Assembly (NCBI RefSeq): GCF_001437405.1
Contig: NZ_JQBY01000011.1
Span: 1 to 64,000, forward strand
Source of the DNA: Pediococcus ethanolidurans
GTDB taxonomy: Bacteria > Bacillota > Bacilli > Lactobacillales > Lactobacillaceae
Reading direction: 5' to 3'
Length of the DNA stretch: 64,000 nucleotides
The position numbers and the translations under genes are program-made. The notes under the pieces were generated by a model. The model ran no database searches, was not told the origin of the DNA, and saw only the letters and a list, made by a program, of their open reading frames with translations. Below, piece by piece: positions 40,762 to 50,758 of the stretch; positions within the stretch are counted from its first letter, which is position 1, and each line of letters opens with the position of its first letter.

Positions 40762-41646
40762 CTAATTAGATGAAGAACTTGAGCTTGAAAGATAATCCGA
40801 AAGAACATTCTTCAAGTCGCTATCCTTAATTGAAACGTTACCTTTTTTAAGAACCTTAGCAACAACGCTCTTTAACTTAGAACTGCTGCTCATATCAGCT
40901 GCCCAGATACGTTCTTTAAGAGCTTTAGTATGATCACTCATCTTGCCCTTAGAAGGCTTGTTGAGCATCTTAATAACCTGATAACCATAAGTAGTCTTAA
41001 CAGGAGTTGTTGTGTACTTACCCTCGTCAAGGGCAAAGGCAGCTTTAGTAAAGCTTGAATCTAAAGTTGTGTTTGTATCGTCAAATGCTGAAAGCTTTCC
41101 ACCTTTGTTCTTAGTAGAACTATCTGTAGAATACTGTTTAGCTAACTTAGTAAAGCTTTCGCCCTTTTTAAGCTTTTTGATGACCGTTTCTGCAGTTGAT
41201 TTCTTTGAAACAAGAATTTGAGCAACCGTAACCTTTGGTTGATAAGTCTTCCATTCTTTCTTCAAATCAGCCGTTGTGATCGTATCATTATCCTTTACGG
41301 CTTCCTTCAAAAGCAAGTTAGAACGAATTTCTTCTTTAAAGCTAGAAGTTGTCATTCCGTTTTGTGTTAATACACTCTTGAATTGACTACCATATTGGGT
41401 CTTGTAAGCATTGTACTGCTTAGTTACCGTCTTGCTAGAGACCTTACTACCGTAATCCTTTTCAAGGACTTTATTCAGGATCATTTGCTGAAGGACTTGT
41501 TTACCACTCGAAGTTGACTTCAAGCTACTGTAATAAGCACTTTCAGTAATTTTTCCACCCTTTGTTGTTGCAACGGTTTTGTTACCGCAGGCAGCTAAAG
41601 TCACTGCCATGAAAACGCTGGCTAATGCAATTAACCATTTCTTCAT
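40762..41646 (-). CDS. prsA: PrsA foldase lipoprotein (peptidyl-prolyl isomerase)
   Basis: A 294-residue precursor. The signal peptide ends in the lipobox LAAC (Cys20), so the mature protein is lipid-anchored outside the membrane. An N-terminal helical chaperone part is followed by a parvulin/PpiC domain ([11 protein letters not shown]...[17 protein letters not shown]...[11 protein letters not shown]) and a Ser-rich tail. It helps exported proteins, including PBPs, fold. The start MKKWL is chosen because AGGATG lies nine bases upstream; the first in-frame ATG is within that site. C-ending codons (AAC, AAG) are frequent, as in highly expressed genes. Confidence 0.93.
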   Translation of the reverse strand: MKKWLIALASVFMAVTLAACGNKTVATTKGGKITESAYYSSLKSTSSGKQVLQQMILNKVLEKDYGSKVSSKTVTKQYNAYKTQYGSQFKSVLTQNGMTTSSFKEEIRSNLLLKEAVKDNDTITTADLKKEWKTYQPKVTVAQILVSKKSTAETVIKKLKKGESFTKLAKQYSTDSSTKNKGGKLSAFDDTNTTLDSSFTKAAFALDEGKYTTTPVKTTYGYQVIKMLNKPSKGKMSDHTKALKERIWAADMSSSSKLKSVVAKVLKKGNVSIKDSDLKNVLSDYLSSSSSSSN

Positions 41647-41768
41647 CCATAAACACATCCTAACTTAATTGTTTGAAAAAACTTCAATTCCCATCATAAC
41701 ATACAAACAGTTCGTTTTATAAGTCTGTATGAATCTTTAATAAAAATTCAAACTATATTCACGAATCG

Positions 41769-42122
41769 TTATTTGTTAGTTTTTTCATTGCCAACTGAAT
41801 CTAGTTGATTATTAATATCTTGGGTTAGTTGTTCAATGCGGTCAAGCCGTGGTTGTAATTTATATTGAAAATGATCCACATCTTTTTGGATGGCATTTAG
41901 GGTAGGCTGACTGTCACTAATTGTTTGTTGTAAATTTTCAGTACTTTTTTTAAGGTTGGCAGTGGCACGACTAAACTGACGAATGCTTTCTATGGTTTCT
42001 TTAAAACTTTGTTGAATACTAGTTAAAAGGTTAGGGTGTGACAAAACATATTTACCACTATGATATCCAAGGATGGATAGAAAGGTAAGTTTAAGTAAAC
42101 GATGTTTATTTTTTTTTGCCAT
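41769..42122 (-). CDS. small protein with N-terminal hydrophobic segment and coiled coil, unknown function
   Basis: 117 residues: a basic start (MAKKNKHRLLK), a short moderately hydrophobic stretch, then mostly amphipathic helix with Ser/Thr/Gln (TANLKKSTENLQQTISDSQPTLNAIQKDVDHFQYKL). It resembles YtxH-like or DUF948-like helical envelope proteins in composition, but I cannot assign it. It lies between hit and prsA, three bases after the hit stop, so it is co-transcribed with hit. Confidence 0.72.
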   Translation of the reverse strand: MAKKNKHRLLKLTFLSILGYHSGKYVLSHPNLLTSIQQSFKETIESIRQFSRATANLKKSTENLQQTISDSQPTLNAIQKDVDHFQYKLQPRLDRIEQLTQDINNQLDSVGNEKTNK

Positions 42123-42125
42123 TTT

Positions 42126-42569
42126 TTACGCTCCTAAATTAGCTTTGATTTCGTTTTGAATTTCACCAAGTTGTGCTTGTGAATAAGAATCTGTGTGATC
42201 ACCAAAAATCATTTTAAAATCATCGGTTTCTGAATAACGGGGAATCAAATGAAAATGAGAATGAAAAACTGATTGATAAGCTACTGAACCATTATTATTG
42301 ACAATATTCATGCCAATAATTTTGGGATTACTAGCTTTAATAGCCTGAGCAATCATTGGAATTTTTGCAAATGTTTTAGCTGCCAGCTCTGAATCATATG
42401 CAAAAATATCCTTTACATGTGTCTTAGGAACGATCAGTGTGTGTCCGGGTGTAGCTTGAGAAAGGTCTAAAAAAGCTTTAATGTTCTCGTCCTCATATAT
42501 TGTGTAACTTGGAATCTCGCCATCAATAATTTTACAAAAAACACAAGATGCATCACGTTTGTTGGTCAT
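42126..42569 (-). CDS. hit: HIT-family nucleotide hydrolase
   Basis: 147 residues. The histidine triad HSHFHLIPR (His-x-His-x-His) near the middle forms the active site for hydrolysing phosphoramidate-type nucleotides. The N-terminal CVFCKI keeps the Cys pair that binds zinc in this subfamily. GHTLIVPKTH is also typical. The start MTNKRD is chosen for its distance from AAAGAGG; an ATG two codons upstream is too close. Divergent from ecsA, as in Bacillus. Confidence 0.93.
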   Translation of the reverse strand: MTNKRDASCVFCKIIDGEIPSYTIYEDENIKAFLDLSQATPGHTLIVPKTHVKDIFAYDSELAAKTFAKIPMIAQAIKASNPKIIGMNIVNNNGSVAYQSVFHSHFHLIPRYSETDDFKMIFGDHTDSYSQAQLGEIQNEIKANLGA

Positions 42570-42714
42570 ATTCATTACCTCTTTTTCTTAATTAGCTTCA
42601 TTATACCAATATTTAAGGGGAAGCCCAAAAGAACCTTGCTCATGAAATCTGTGAAAACAAGGAGTTCATGATATAATCAATTCAAATCAAGTATTGAAAG
42701 AGGCAGAAACTAAA

Positions 42715-43455
42715 ATGGTTTTAAAAATTGAACATTTGGTTGGCGGTTACTCACAAATTCCTGTTTTAAAAGAAATTAATTTTGAAGTACACGAAGGTGA
42801 ACTAGTTGGTCTAATCGGGCTAAACGGAGCCGGTAAGTCTACTACCATCAATCATATTATTGGTTTGCTAACACCACAAAAGGGAAAAATTACAATTGAT
42901 GATAAAACTATCTATCAAGATAGCGACGCCTATAAAAAACAAATTGCATATATTCCAGAACTCCCTGTTTTATATCCTGAATTAACTTTGAAGGAACATA
43001 TCGATCTGACTATTATGGCTTATCGATTAGATGCTAAAAAAGCTTGGCAACGTGCAGATGAGCTTTTGACAACTTTTCGGCTTGCTAATAAATTGGATTG
43101 GTTTCCGGATAATTTTTCTAAAGGAATGAAACAAAAAGTAATGATTGTCTGTGCTTTTTTGACGGAGGCTAAATTATATATTATTGATGAACCATTTTTA
43201 GGTCTAGATCCGTTAGCGACTGATGATTTATTGAAACTGATTGACGAACGAAAATCACATAGAGCTGCTGTGTTAATGTCAACTCACGTTTTGGATACTG
43301 CAGAAAAGTATTGTGATCGTTTCATTTTATTACATAATGGAAAGATTCAAACACAAGGAAACTTGGCTTCCTTACGAAAACAAAATCCTTCATTAGGACA
43401 ATCACTAACTGATATTTATCTTGGCTTGGCAAGAGAGGGTGAAACGCATGAGTGA
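42715..43455 (+). CDS. ecsA: ABC transporter ATP-binding protein EcsA
   Basis: 246 residues. Walker A GLNGAGKST (near 36-44), signature FSKGMKQKVMI, Walker B LYIIDEPFLGLD and H-loop MSTHVLD are all present. EcsAB affects secretion, regulated intramembrane proteolysis and peptide export in Gram-positives; the cargo is unresolved. The ATG is preceded by AAAGAGG; an in-frame TTG seven codons upstream overlaps that site and is rejected. Coupled to ecsB by an eight-base overlap. Confidence 0.92.
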   Translation: MVLKIEHLVGGYSQIPVLKEINFEVHEGELVGLIGLNGAGKSTTINHIIGLLTPQKGKITIDDKTIYQDSDAYKKQIAYIPELPVLYPELTLKEHIDLTIMAYRLDAKKAWQRADELLTTFRLANKLDWFPDNFSKGMKQKVMIVCAFLTEAKLYIIDEPFLGLDPLATDDLLKLIDERKSHRAAVLMSTHVLDTAEKYCDRFILLHNGKIQTQGNLASLRKQNPSLGQSLTDIYLGLAREGETHE

Positions 43456-44665
43456 TCTTTGGAAAAGAAGACAGCATGCTCATTTTCTGGAAATGTTGAA
43501 ATATTTAAGATACGTTTTAAATGACCATTTTGTGATTGCTTTAATGTTTTTAGTTGGTGGACTTGGCTATGGGTATTCAAATTTTTTGAAGACTTTTCAT
43601 ACTACGAGTTGGTGGGCCGGCCCCCTTATCATTTTTTTCTTAGTGATCATTTTACAAATCGGTCGTTTAGCGAGTCTGTTAAAAAAAGCGGATCCTGTTT
43701 TCTTGTTGCCACGTGAACACGATATGCATGCTTATTTAAAGCAAGCACGATTGCACAGTTTGTTTTTCGGTATCTGCATCGAAATTTTGGGGACAGCAAT
43801 TTTATTTCCTTTTATTGTGATTGCGTTTCATTTTTCTGGTTGGCAGGTTGCTGGTCTAGGCCTTGCTTTGATTATTTTGAAATTTGGTGAACTTTCAATT
43901 GAACTTAATCAACTGTACCAAAATCATGCCTTTATTTGGTGGTTATGGGTCGGAACTAGATGGTTGTTGCCAATTTGTTGGTTTATTGTGGGCATTTATG
44001 TAAATGTTTGGCTGACAGTTATTCTTGCATTAGTACAAAGCTTTATAGAAGTTTTTCAAGAAAACCGGCAGTGGACAACTAGATCATTGAATTGGCATTT
44101 AGCGGTTACGATTGAAGAACAACGCATGTTACGAATTTATCGATTCTTCAATTTATTTACTGATGTTCCCAATGTGCATGGAACAGTGCATCGTCGTAAA
44201 TACTTGGATGGAATTTTGGCAATGATTAATCGGCGATCTAATAACACATATGTGTATCTGTTCTCTCGTGCTTTGCTCCGTAGTACCGTGTACAGTGGAT
44301 TATATTTTCGCTTGACACTTCTAGGAATGCTCCTTTTAGTTTTTGTGCCTAATCTTTATTTGTCACTATTTTTACAAGTGGTGTTTATTTATCTGATTAG
44401 CTTTCAATTACTTCCACTGTTGGTCAATTATAATGAAAATGTATTTACACACTTGTATCCAATAAAAAATACAATTAAAATTGCTGGTTTTAACTGGTTA
44501 CTCGCAAGATTACTGATTGCGACGTCGCTTTTGTTTGCAGTAGTAGTTGGAATTTCTAATATTTCACTAATTCAAGCTATTTTAAGTTTGTTATTAGGCG
44601 GGGTGGAAATTTGGATTTTAATTAAACTTTATTTTCCTGGCCGAATCAAAAAAATGAATTCTTGA
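43448..44665 (+). CDS. ecsB: ABC transporter permease EcsB
   Basis: A 405-residue membrane protein with about eight to ten predicted helices in two groups separated by a polar middle region (ENRQWTTRSLNWHLAVTIEEQRMLRIYRFFNLFTDVPN matches the EcsB family). It forms the membrane part of the EcsAB exporter. The ATG overlaps the end of ecsA, and AGAGAGGG lies about 13 bases upstream. The trmB promoter starts within its stop codon region. Confidence 0.9.
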   Translation: MSDLWKRRQHAHFLEMLKYLRYVLNDHFVIALMFLVGGLGYGYSNFLKTFHTTSWWAGPLIIFFLVIILQIGRLASLLKKADPVFLLPREHDMHAYLKQARLHSLFFGICIEILGTAILFPFIVIAFHFSGWQVAGLGLALIILKFGELSIELNQLYQNHAFIWWLWVGTRWLLPICWFIVGIYVNVWLTVILALVQSFIEVFQENRQWTTRSLNWHLAVTIEEQRMLRIYRFFNLFTDVPNVHGTVHRRKYLDGILAMINRRSNNTYVYLFSRALLRSTVYSGLYFRLTLLGMLLLVFVPNLYLSLFLQVVFIYLISFQLLPLLVNYNENVFTHLYPIKNTIKIAGFNWLLARLLIATSLLFAVVVGISNISLIQAILSLLLGGVEIWILIKLYFPGRIKKMNS

Positions 44666-44690
44666 CGGGGTTAAGGACAATCTATAGAAT
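44662..44690 (+). promoter_or_regulatory. trmB promoter
   Basis: TTGACG and TAGAAT are 17 bases apart. The -35 overlaps the ecsB stop codon. Confidence 0.6.
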
Positions 44691-44731
44691 TAATTGGTAA
44701 CTGAATTTGAAAGAAAATTTGAGGAAAAATA

Positions 44732-45370
44732 ATGAGAGTTAGAAACAAACCGTGGGCAGAACCACTGATTGAAGCTCATCCAGAAATGATAATTACGGAA
44801 CCTGCAAAATTCAAAGGTAACTGGCAAAAACGGTTTAAAAAGGTTCAACCCATTCGAATTGAAATTGGCATGGGAAAAGGCCACTTTATTATTGAAATGG
44901 CTTTGAAGTACCCAGAAATAAATTTTATCGGCATTGAAATTCAACGATCTGTAGCAGCTATTGCTTTAAAAAAGGCGTTACCACAGACGTTACCCAATCT
45001 TCAACTGGTGCTAGCTGATGGCGCAGATTTAAATGAGTATTTTGACAACGGTGAAATTGATCGAGTTTATTTGAATTTTTCAGATCCGTGGCCAAAAACA
45101 AGACATGAAAAAAGACGATTAACCTATAAAACTTTCTTACAGGTTTATCGTACAATTTTGGTTGAACACGGTGTTATTGAATTAAAAACAGATAATCAGA
45201 GATTATTCGAATACTCGCTTTTGAGTATGAATAATTTTGGAATTATTTTTGATGGTGTTTATTTGGATCTTCATCATAGTGATGAGGCGCTTGAAAATGT
45301 CGAAACAGAATATGAACATAAGTTTAGTGAAAAAGGTCAACGAATTTATAAATTAAAGGGACACTTTTAG
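44732..45370 (+). CDS. trmB: tRNA (guanine-N7-)-methyltransferase
   Basis: A 212-residue SAM-dependent enzyme that makes m7G46 in tRNA. Signatures are [11 protein letters not shown] near residues 46-56 (SAM loop), NFIGIEIQ, and the family motif [16 protein letters not shown] near 114-130 with the catalytic Asp. TTGAGGAAAA precedes the ATG. Its stop codon overlaps that of the converging PepSY gene. Confidence 0.95.
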   Translation: MRVRNKPWAEPLIEAHPEMIITEPAKFKGNWQKRFKKVQPIRIEIGMGKGHFIIEMALKYPEINFIGIEIQRSVAAIALKKALPQTLPNLQLVLADGADLNEYFDNGEIDRVYLNFSDPWPKTRHEKRRLTYKTFLQVYRTILVEHGVIELKTDNQRLFEYSLLSMNNFGIIFDGVYLDLHHSDEALENVETEYEHKFSEKGQRIYKLKGHF

Positions 45371-45690
45371 AGACGGTAAATATCAATAATGGTGCCAGTT
45401 TTAGCGTCTGCCAAAAATTCATATTGAATCAAGTTACCATCTTCATAGCGAGTGATTCCACCGTAATAAACAGTGGTTTTGATGGCGAATTTTTGTAACG
45501 GAGCTTGTTTCATCTCAATCCAAGAGCCCTCAATTGGACCTTCTTTTAGAAATGCTTTCCGAACGGTTTCTAAAATATCGTTAGCGGAAACATGTTTTTT
45601 ATGAAATAAAAACCAACTTGCTAAAACACCAGTGGCTAGCCCAAGAGAGCCAATCGTGAGTTGTGTAATGGTGGTTTCTGGTTTTGACAT
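45367..45690 (-). CDS. small exported PepSY-like protein
   Basis: 107 residues: one N-terminal membrane helix ([18 protein letters not shown]) followed by a single domain ending [17 protein letters not shown], which has the PepSY pattern. It is therefore probably anchored with its domain outside the cell. PepSY proteins are thought to inhibit or regulate peptidases; that role is inferred. It converges on trmB with a four-base overlap and no terminator is visible between them. Confidence 0.75.
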   Translation of the reverse strand: MSKPETTITQLTIGSLGLATGVLASWFLFHKKHVSANDILETVRKAFLKEGPIEGSWIEMKQAPLQKFAIKTTVYYGGITRYEDGNLIQYEFLADAKTGTIIDIYRL

Positions 45691-45789
45691 TATGAATCAC
45701 TCCTCTTTAAGATCTTATTTATAGTTATAGTATAACAAGATCACTTAAAATAACATATCAGAATGAGTTAAAGTAGAAAGGAAACAACC

Positions 45790-46437
45790 ATGTTAATCAG
45801 TAGTTATAATCCCACAGAGCTGGGCGATGTTTTAGTTTGTATTTTAAATCCGGACTCAGAAACACAATCAATAGAAACAAAAGGAAACGTGACACGTATT
45901 TTTGATTCCAAGACTAATGTTACTTTAGGGTTTAATTTCAAAGAAGTTTCTCAGATACTTGGCAAACTGACTAAAAACGGCCAAATTGTTTTGACCGCTC
46001 AACAGGTTGCCAAATTAAATGACTATTTGAAAGAAAATGAATTTTCACCAGAACTTGAACCAGACACTCAAAGCAAATTTATTGTTGGTTTTGTAGAAAC
46101 GGCTGAACCCCATCCTGATTCAGATCATTTGTTGATTACTCAGACGATTGTGGATCAAGACAAAAGGGTACAAATTGTGAGTGGCTCTCCTAATATGAAG
46201 GCTAAAATTAAAGTGGTTGTGGCCAAAGTGGGTGCCATGATGCCCAATGGTTTAATAATTTGGCCAGGCCAACTTCGTGGTGTCGACAGTTTTGGTATGA
46301 TTTGTTCTGGAAGAGAATTGCAGTTACCAAATGCACCACAGAAAAAAGGTGCGTTAATTTTACCTGAAAATGATGATTTTAAAATTGGAACACCATTTGA
46401 TTTTGTCCGGGGTGCAAAACTATTTAACACAAAATAA
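45790..46437 (+). CDS. ytpR: YtpR-family tRNA-binding-domain protein
   Basis: 215 residues: an N-terminal DUF4479 domain (about 1-90) and a C-terminal EMAP/tRNA-binding OB fold (FIVGFVETAEPHPDSDHLLI...IVSGSPNMKAKIKVVVAKVGAMMPNGLII) like that of PheT and MetG extensions. It presumably binds tRNA or another RNA; a physiological role is not known to me. It sits directly before sftA and murC, the same order as in Bacillus. GAAAGGAAAC precedes the ATG. Confidence 0.87.
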   Translation: MLISSYNPTELGDVLVCILNPDSETQSIETKGNVTRIFDSKTNVTLGFNFKEVSQILGKLTKNGQIVLTAQQVAKLNDYLKENEFSPELEPDTQSKFIVGFVETAEPHPDSDHLLITQTIVDQDKRVQIVSGSPNMKAKIKVVVAKVGAMMPNGLIIWPGQLRGVDSFGMICSGRELQLPNAPQKKGALILPENDDFKIGTPFDFVRGAKLFNTK

Positions 46438-46455
46438 AGTTGGGTGAATAGAATT

Positions 46456-48426
46456 ATGAAACACTATGATGGTCCTGCTTTTTTTCGAAAAGATCAGGAT
46501 TCACTAAATAAACAAGTGAATAAAAAACGCGAAAAACGACGGAAACCATTGATTGAGAAGCAAACGCACACGAATGTGCCATTTTTAGATAGTGAGCGGA
46601 CTAAGCCTGATATTACTGCAATGCAGCCTCATAACTTGGATAAACGAGTAATCTTACAGTCGATGGCTGAAGTAAAAAATCAGGCAAATGAATCTAGTGC
46701 GGCAAGTAGTGAAGCAAAGAGTGCGGCGATCTCCTTGTCTTCATTGGCGGAAGCATCTTATTCAAAATCCAATGAAGATGACTTTGAAACAGAAGCTTTT
46801 AGTTCAGCTAAATCTGAAACTAAAGCAGTCACAAAAAGGGCATCTGCAAGTTCTCAAAGCGCAAACTTAGCCAACGTTTCTTCCGCAAAAATTGATGTGG
46901 AGGCTGATCCAGTTTTTTCAAGTGAACGACAGTTTGAGTCTCGTCAAAAAGCCACGACCAGTCAAACGGATCCCGTAATTGCATCTTCAGATACCAGTAC
47001 TCAAGGATATCAATTTCCTTCCGTTGATTTGTTAAAACCACCAGTACGACTAGATGCAAGTTCACAATCAGAATGGCTAAAATCTCAAGTTCAGAGTTTG
47101 AATAGTGCCCTGAACGCTTTTGGGGTAGATGCTAAAGTTGTAGACTGGACAGTGGGCCCCACAGTAACACAGTTTCAAATTGAACTGGGACGCGGCGTAA
47201 AAGTCAATAAAATTACTAATTTGACGGATGATTTAAAACTGCAATTAGCGGCAAAGGATATTCGAATTGAGGCTCCAATTCCAGGTAAAAGTACTGTGGG
47301 AATTGAAGTTCCCAATTTTAAGTCACGGCCAGTTATGCTTTCGGAAGTGCTAAATTCAACTGCTTTTAAAGAAAGTCAATCACCGTTGACCATTGCTTTA
47401 GGAGTTGACTTGTTTGGGCAGCCAAGAGTTTATGATTTGAGGAAAATGCCACATGGACTAATTGCAGGTGCTACTGGTTCTGGTAAAAGTGTGTTTATTA
47501 ATAGTCTATTAATTTCGATTCTGTATAAAGCAACACCACGGCAAGTCAGATTACTTTTAATTGATCCTAAAACCGTTGAACTAGCTCCATATAATGAATT
47601 ACCTCACTTATTGGCACCAGTTATTTCGGATCCCAAATCAGCATCTGCTGCTTTAAAATGGGTTACCAATGAAATGGATGAACGTTACGAAAAATTGGCT
47701 GCTGCCGGTGTTCGAAATATTGAACAATTTAACCAAAAGGCTGAAAATACTGGACATGCTGCTGATTATTTGCCTTATATAGTGGTTGTCATTGACGAGC
47801 TAGCGGATTTGATGATGGTGGCTTCATCCGAAGTGCAAGATTATATTGTAAGAATCACACAAAAGGCAAGAGCAGCGGGAATTCATCTGATTATCGCAAC
47901 GCAACGACCAAGTGTTGATGTGGTAACCGGATTAATAAAGAATAATATCCCAACTCGAGTTGCCTTTATGGTTTCAAGTCAAATTGATTCACGTACAATT
48001 TTGGATCACAGTGGGGCAGAGAGGTTACTTGGTCGCGGTGATATGCTGTTTCTTGGTAATGGTGCCAGTACGCCTATTCGTCTGCAAGGGTCTTACGTAG
48101 ATGGTGAGATTGACGAAATCACGAATTTTATTAGGTCAGAATCACAACCACATTACGAATTTGATCCAGATTCGTTAAAAAAACAGGTTGAACAAATTGA
48201 TGAACAGGATGATTTATTACCTGATGTTTTAGAGTACCTTGCTGATGAAGATACGATATCAACTTCTAAGTTACAACGAGTGTTTTCAATTGGTTATAAT
48301 CATGCCGCAACGATTATTGATCAACTTGAAAATCAAAATTACGTTTCGCCGGCACGTGGATCAAAACCACGTGAAGTTTATTTTACTCAAACAGATTTGA
48401 AAAAGATTCATGATGAACAGCCTTAA
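46456..48426 (+). CDS. sftA: DNA translocase, SftA (FtsK/SpoIIIE family, soluble)
   Basis: 656 residues without membrane segments, unlike FtsK/SpoIIIE, which fits the soluble SftA (YtpT) type. A low-complexity Ser/Ala/Glu-rich linker (about residues 70-180) precedes the FtsK alpha and beta domains with Walker A GATGSGKS (near 340), Walker [12 protein letters not shown] and a C-terminal winged-helix gamma domain ([14 protein letters not shown]...) that reads chromosome polarity sequences. It helps clear DNA from the closing septum. The ATG at 46456 is taken; a GTG four codons upstream is the alternative and sits on the ribosome site. Confidence 0.92.
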   Translation: MKHYDGPAFFRKDQDSLNKQVNKKREKRRKPLIEKQTHTNVPFLDSERTKPDITAMQPHNLDKRVILQSMAEVKNQANESSAASSEAKSAAISLSSLAEASYSKSNEDDFETEAFSSAKSETKAVTKRASASSQSANLANVSSAKIDVEADPVFSSERQFESRQKATTSQTDPVIASSDTSTQGYQFPSVDLLKPPVRLDASSQSEWLKSQVQSLNSALNAFGVDAKVVDWTVGPTVTQFQIELGRGVKVNKITNLTDDLKLQLAAKDIRIEAPIPGKSTVGIEVPNFKSRPVMLSEVLNSTAFKESQSPLTIALGVDLFGQPRVYDLRKMPHGLIAGATGSGKSVFINSLLISILYKATPRQVRLLLIDPKTVELAPYNELPHLLAPVISDPKSASAALKWVTNEMDERYEKLAAAGVRNIEQFNQKAENTGHAADYLPYIVVVIDELADLMMVASSEVQDYIVRITQKARAAGIHLIIATQRPSVDVVTGLIKNNIPTRVAFMVSSQIDSRTILDHSGAERLLGRGDMLFLGNGASTPIRLQGSYVDGEIDEITNFIRSESQPHYEFDPDSLKKQVEQIDEQDDLLPDVLEYLADEDTISTSKLQRVFSIGYNHAATIIDQLENQNYVSPARGSKPREVYFTQTDLKKIHDEQP

Positions 48427-48491
48427 TTTCGGTAAAAACGCTTTTTTATTGTGGTAAACTATTAACAAAACTGATAAAGAGGAAGAGAAAA

Positions 48492-49823
48492 TTGGATAAC
48501 AAGACAACATATTATTTTATAGGTATTAAAGGTTCTGGAATGAGCTCATTGGCATTAATTCTTCATGATGAAGGTTATACAGTAAAGGGTTCCGATATTG
48601 ATAAATATACTTTTACTCAGCGTGGATTAGAGCAAGCTGGAATTGAAGTTTTACCATTTGACGAAAACAATATTAAAGAAGGCTTAACTGTCATTGCAGG
48701 TAATGCTTTTACAGATGATCATCCCGAAATAAAAAAAGCGCGTGCCATGGGCTTACCAGTCACTAGATATCATGAATTTTTGGGTAAAATGTTGTCAGGT
48801 TATACCAGTATTGGTGTTGCTGGGGCACATGGAAAGACAAGCACAACCGGATTACTTTCGCATGTCTTAAGCGGTGTCGCACCAACCAGTTACTTGATTG
48901 GAGATGGAACCGGAAAAGGCACGCCAAATGCACGTTTCTTTGTGTTTGAGGCAGATGAATACCGCCGTCATTTTATGGCCTATCATCCAGATTATATGAT
49001 AATGACGAATATTGATTTTGATCATCCTGATTACTATACCGGAATTGAAGATGTCTACCATGCTTTCCAAGATGTTTCGCAACAAGTTAAAAAGGGAATC
49101 TTTGCTTGGGGTGATGATGTTAATTTACGTCGCTTAAAAGCTGATGTACCGATTTATTACTACGGAACTGGTAAAAATGATGATTTTCAGGCGCGTGATA
49201 TTAAACGAACAACTTTAGGTTCAGAATTTGATGTTTATCATGAAGATGAATTTCTGGGTCATTATCAAATTCATTTGTATGGCGAACATAATGTGTTGAA
49301 TAGTTTGGCAGTTATTGCAGTTGCCTACTTTGAAAAGGTTGATTTAAACGAAATTAAAGATGAATTATTAGACTTTAAGGGCGTTAAGCGTCGTTTTTCT
49401 GAAAAGAAAGTTGCAGATATGACTATTATTGACGATTACGCGCATCATCCATCTGAAATTAAGGCGACACTTGATGCAGCACGTCAAAAGTATCCAGAAA
49501 AAGAAATCATTGCTGTTTTTCAGCCCCATACGTTTAGTCGCACCATTGCTTTGTTAGATGATTTTGCGAAAAGTTTGAATTTAGCTGATAAAGTTTATTT
49601 AACTGATATTTTCAGCTCAGTTCGAGAAAAGAACGGCAAAGTTTCATCAGCTGATTTAGGAGCTAAAATTAATAAGGGCGGCGAAATTCTCCAGGCAGAT
49701 AATATGTCACCACTTTTGGATTATCATAATGCTGTAGTTGTTTTCATGGGTGCTGGGGATGTTCAACGTTATGAAAAGTCATACGAAGAACTACTTAGTA
49801 ATTTAAGTTTTAAAAATAATTAA
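48492..49823 (+). CDS. murC: UDP-N-acetylmuramate-L-alanine ligase
   Basis: 443 residues. It adds L-Ala to UDP-MurNAc, the first stem-peptide step. Signatures are [11 protein letters not shown] near residues 11-21, the Mur ATP loop [10 protein letters not shown] near 112-121, and [10 protein letters not shown] near 317-326. The start is a TTG with GAGGAAGA seven bases upstream; no ATG lies in frame nearby. It follows sftA by 65 bases and probably shares transcripts with it. Confidence 0.96.
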   Translation: MDNKTTYYFIGIKGSGMSSLALILHDEGYTVKGSDIDKYTFTQRGLEQAGIEVLPFDENNIKEGLTVIAGNAFTDDHPEIKKARAMGLPVTRYHEFLGKMLSGYTSIGVAGAHGKTSTTGLLSHVLSGVAPTSYLIGDGTGKGTPNARFFVFEADEYRRHFMAYHPDYMIMTNIDFDHPDYYTGIEDVYHAFQDVSQQVKKGIFAWGDDVNLRRLKADVPIYYYGTGKNDDFQARDIKRTTLGSEFDVYHEDEFLGHYQIHLYGEHNVLNSLAVIAVAYFEKVDLNEIKDELLDFKGVKRRFSEKKVADMTIIDDYAHHPSEIKATLDAARQKYPEKEIIAVFQPHTFSRTIALLDDFAKSLNLADKVYLTDIFSSVREKNGKVSSADLGAKINKGGEILQADNMSPLLDYHNAVVVFMGAGDVQRYEKSYEELLSNLSFKNN

Positions 49824-49851
49824 AAAAACTGACTAATTTTGACCTTTTCCC

Positions 49852-49879
49852 TTGATTCATTTTTTTAATCTGATAGAAT
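49852..49879 (+). promoter_or_regulatory. promoter of the BI-1 family gene
   Basis: TTGATT and TAGAAT are 16 bases apart, with TGA before TAGAAT (extended -10). Confidence 0.55.
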
Positions 49880-49911
49880 GTATTCAAATTGAATGAAAGA
49901 AGGAATTTGGT

Positions 49912-50613
49912 ATGCAAGAACCGCGAAATCTTGTTAATACTGAGGTTGGTCTCAGTACGTTTATGACGAGAATGTATGGATTTATGGGATATGCCGTGGC
50001 ACTTTCCGCAATTGTTGCCTATTTGAGTGGTGTCGTGTTTAGAGCACAGGTTATGCCAATCCTTTCAGGACATCCGTTTATCTTTTTGATTGTCTTACTT
50101 GGCTTATTAGTCTTCAGTGGAATGGCAAGCAGAAAAGCACTTCAGGATGCTAGTACAGGGTTTCTGATGCTGACGTTGTTTGCCTTGTTCTTTGGATTAG
50201 AATTTTCGTTTATCTTTTTAACGTTTAATTTGCCTACGATTGCCTCAGCCTTTGTATCAGCTGCCATTACGTTTGTGTCGATGTCGGTGATTGGAGCCAC
50301 AACTCACAAGGATATGACAAAAATTGGTAATCAACTTTTTGCAGCTTTGATTGCTTTGTTTGTTGTTATGCTCGTCAATATGTTCTTAAGAAGTGCGATG
50401 ATTAACTATCTGTTTTCTTTTGTGGGTGTTATAATTTTTGCTGGATTGTCAATGACTGATACCAACAAAATGAAGGCTCTTTACTTACAATATGGTGATC
50501 AGGTTTCTATGAGCGGCTTAGCTATTCAAGGGGCATTGCAATTGTACTTGGATTTCTTGAACTTGTTCCAATTCTTATTGCAAATCTTTGGTGGCTTTGG
50601 CAGCCGTGACTAA
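49912..50613 (+). CDS. Bax inhibitor-1 (TMBIM) family membrane protein
   Basis: 233 residues with seven predicted membrane helices and the UPF0005/BI-1 pattern (FMTRMYGFMGYAVALSA at the start, SVIGATTHKDMTKIG in the middle and a C-terminal LYLDFLNLFQFLLQIFG). The two conserved Asp of the pH-sensitive calcium leak seen in B. subtilis YetJ correspond to residues in FAGLSMTDTNKMK and LYLDFLN. It is probably a pH-linked ion leak; physiological role unknown. Monocistronic with its own promoter and terminator. Confidence 0.88.
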   Translation: MQEPRNLVNTEVGLSTFMTRMYGFMGYAVALSAIVAYLSGVVFRAQVMPILSGHPFIFLIVLLGLLVFSGMASRKALQDASTGFLMLTLFALFFGLEFSFIFLTFNLPTIASAFVSAAITFVSMSVIGATTHKDMTKIGNQLFAALIALFVVMLVNMFLRSAMINYLFSFVGVIIFAGLSMTDTNKMKALYLQYGDQVSMSGLAIQGALQLYLDFLNLFQFLLQIFGGFGSRD

Positions 50614-50627
50614 ATAGGGTTTACTAG

Positions 50628-50661
50628 AACTAACTTGCAGTTATTGCAGGTTAGTTTTTTT
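50628..50661 (+). terminator. terminator of the BI-1 gene
   Basis: AACTAACTTGCA pairs with TGCAGGTTAGTT and ends in T6-7. Confidence 0.87.
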
Positions 50662-50758
50662 ATACAAAGAGTTGACCAATCTAAGTTATGAAACGAATAG
50701 TCACAATAAACGTCCGGAATTTGTTAAAATGGAATTATGAATACAAAAGGAGAATACA

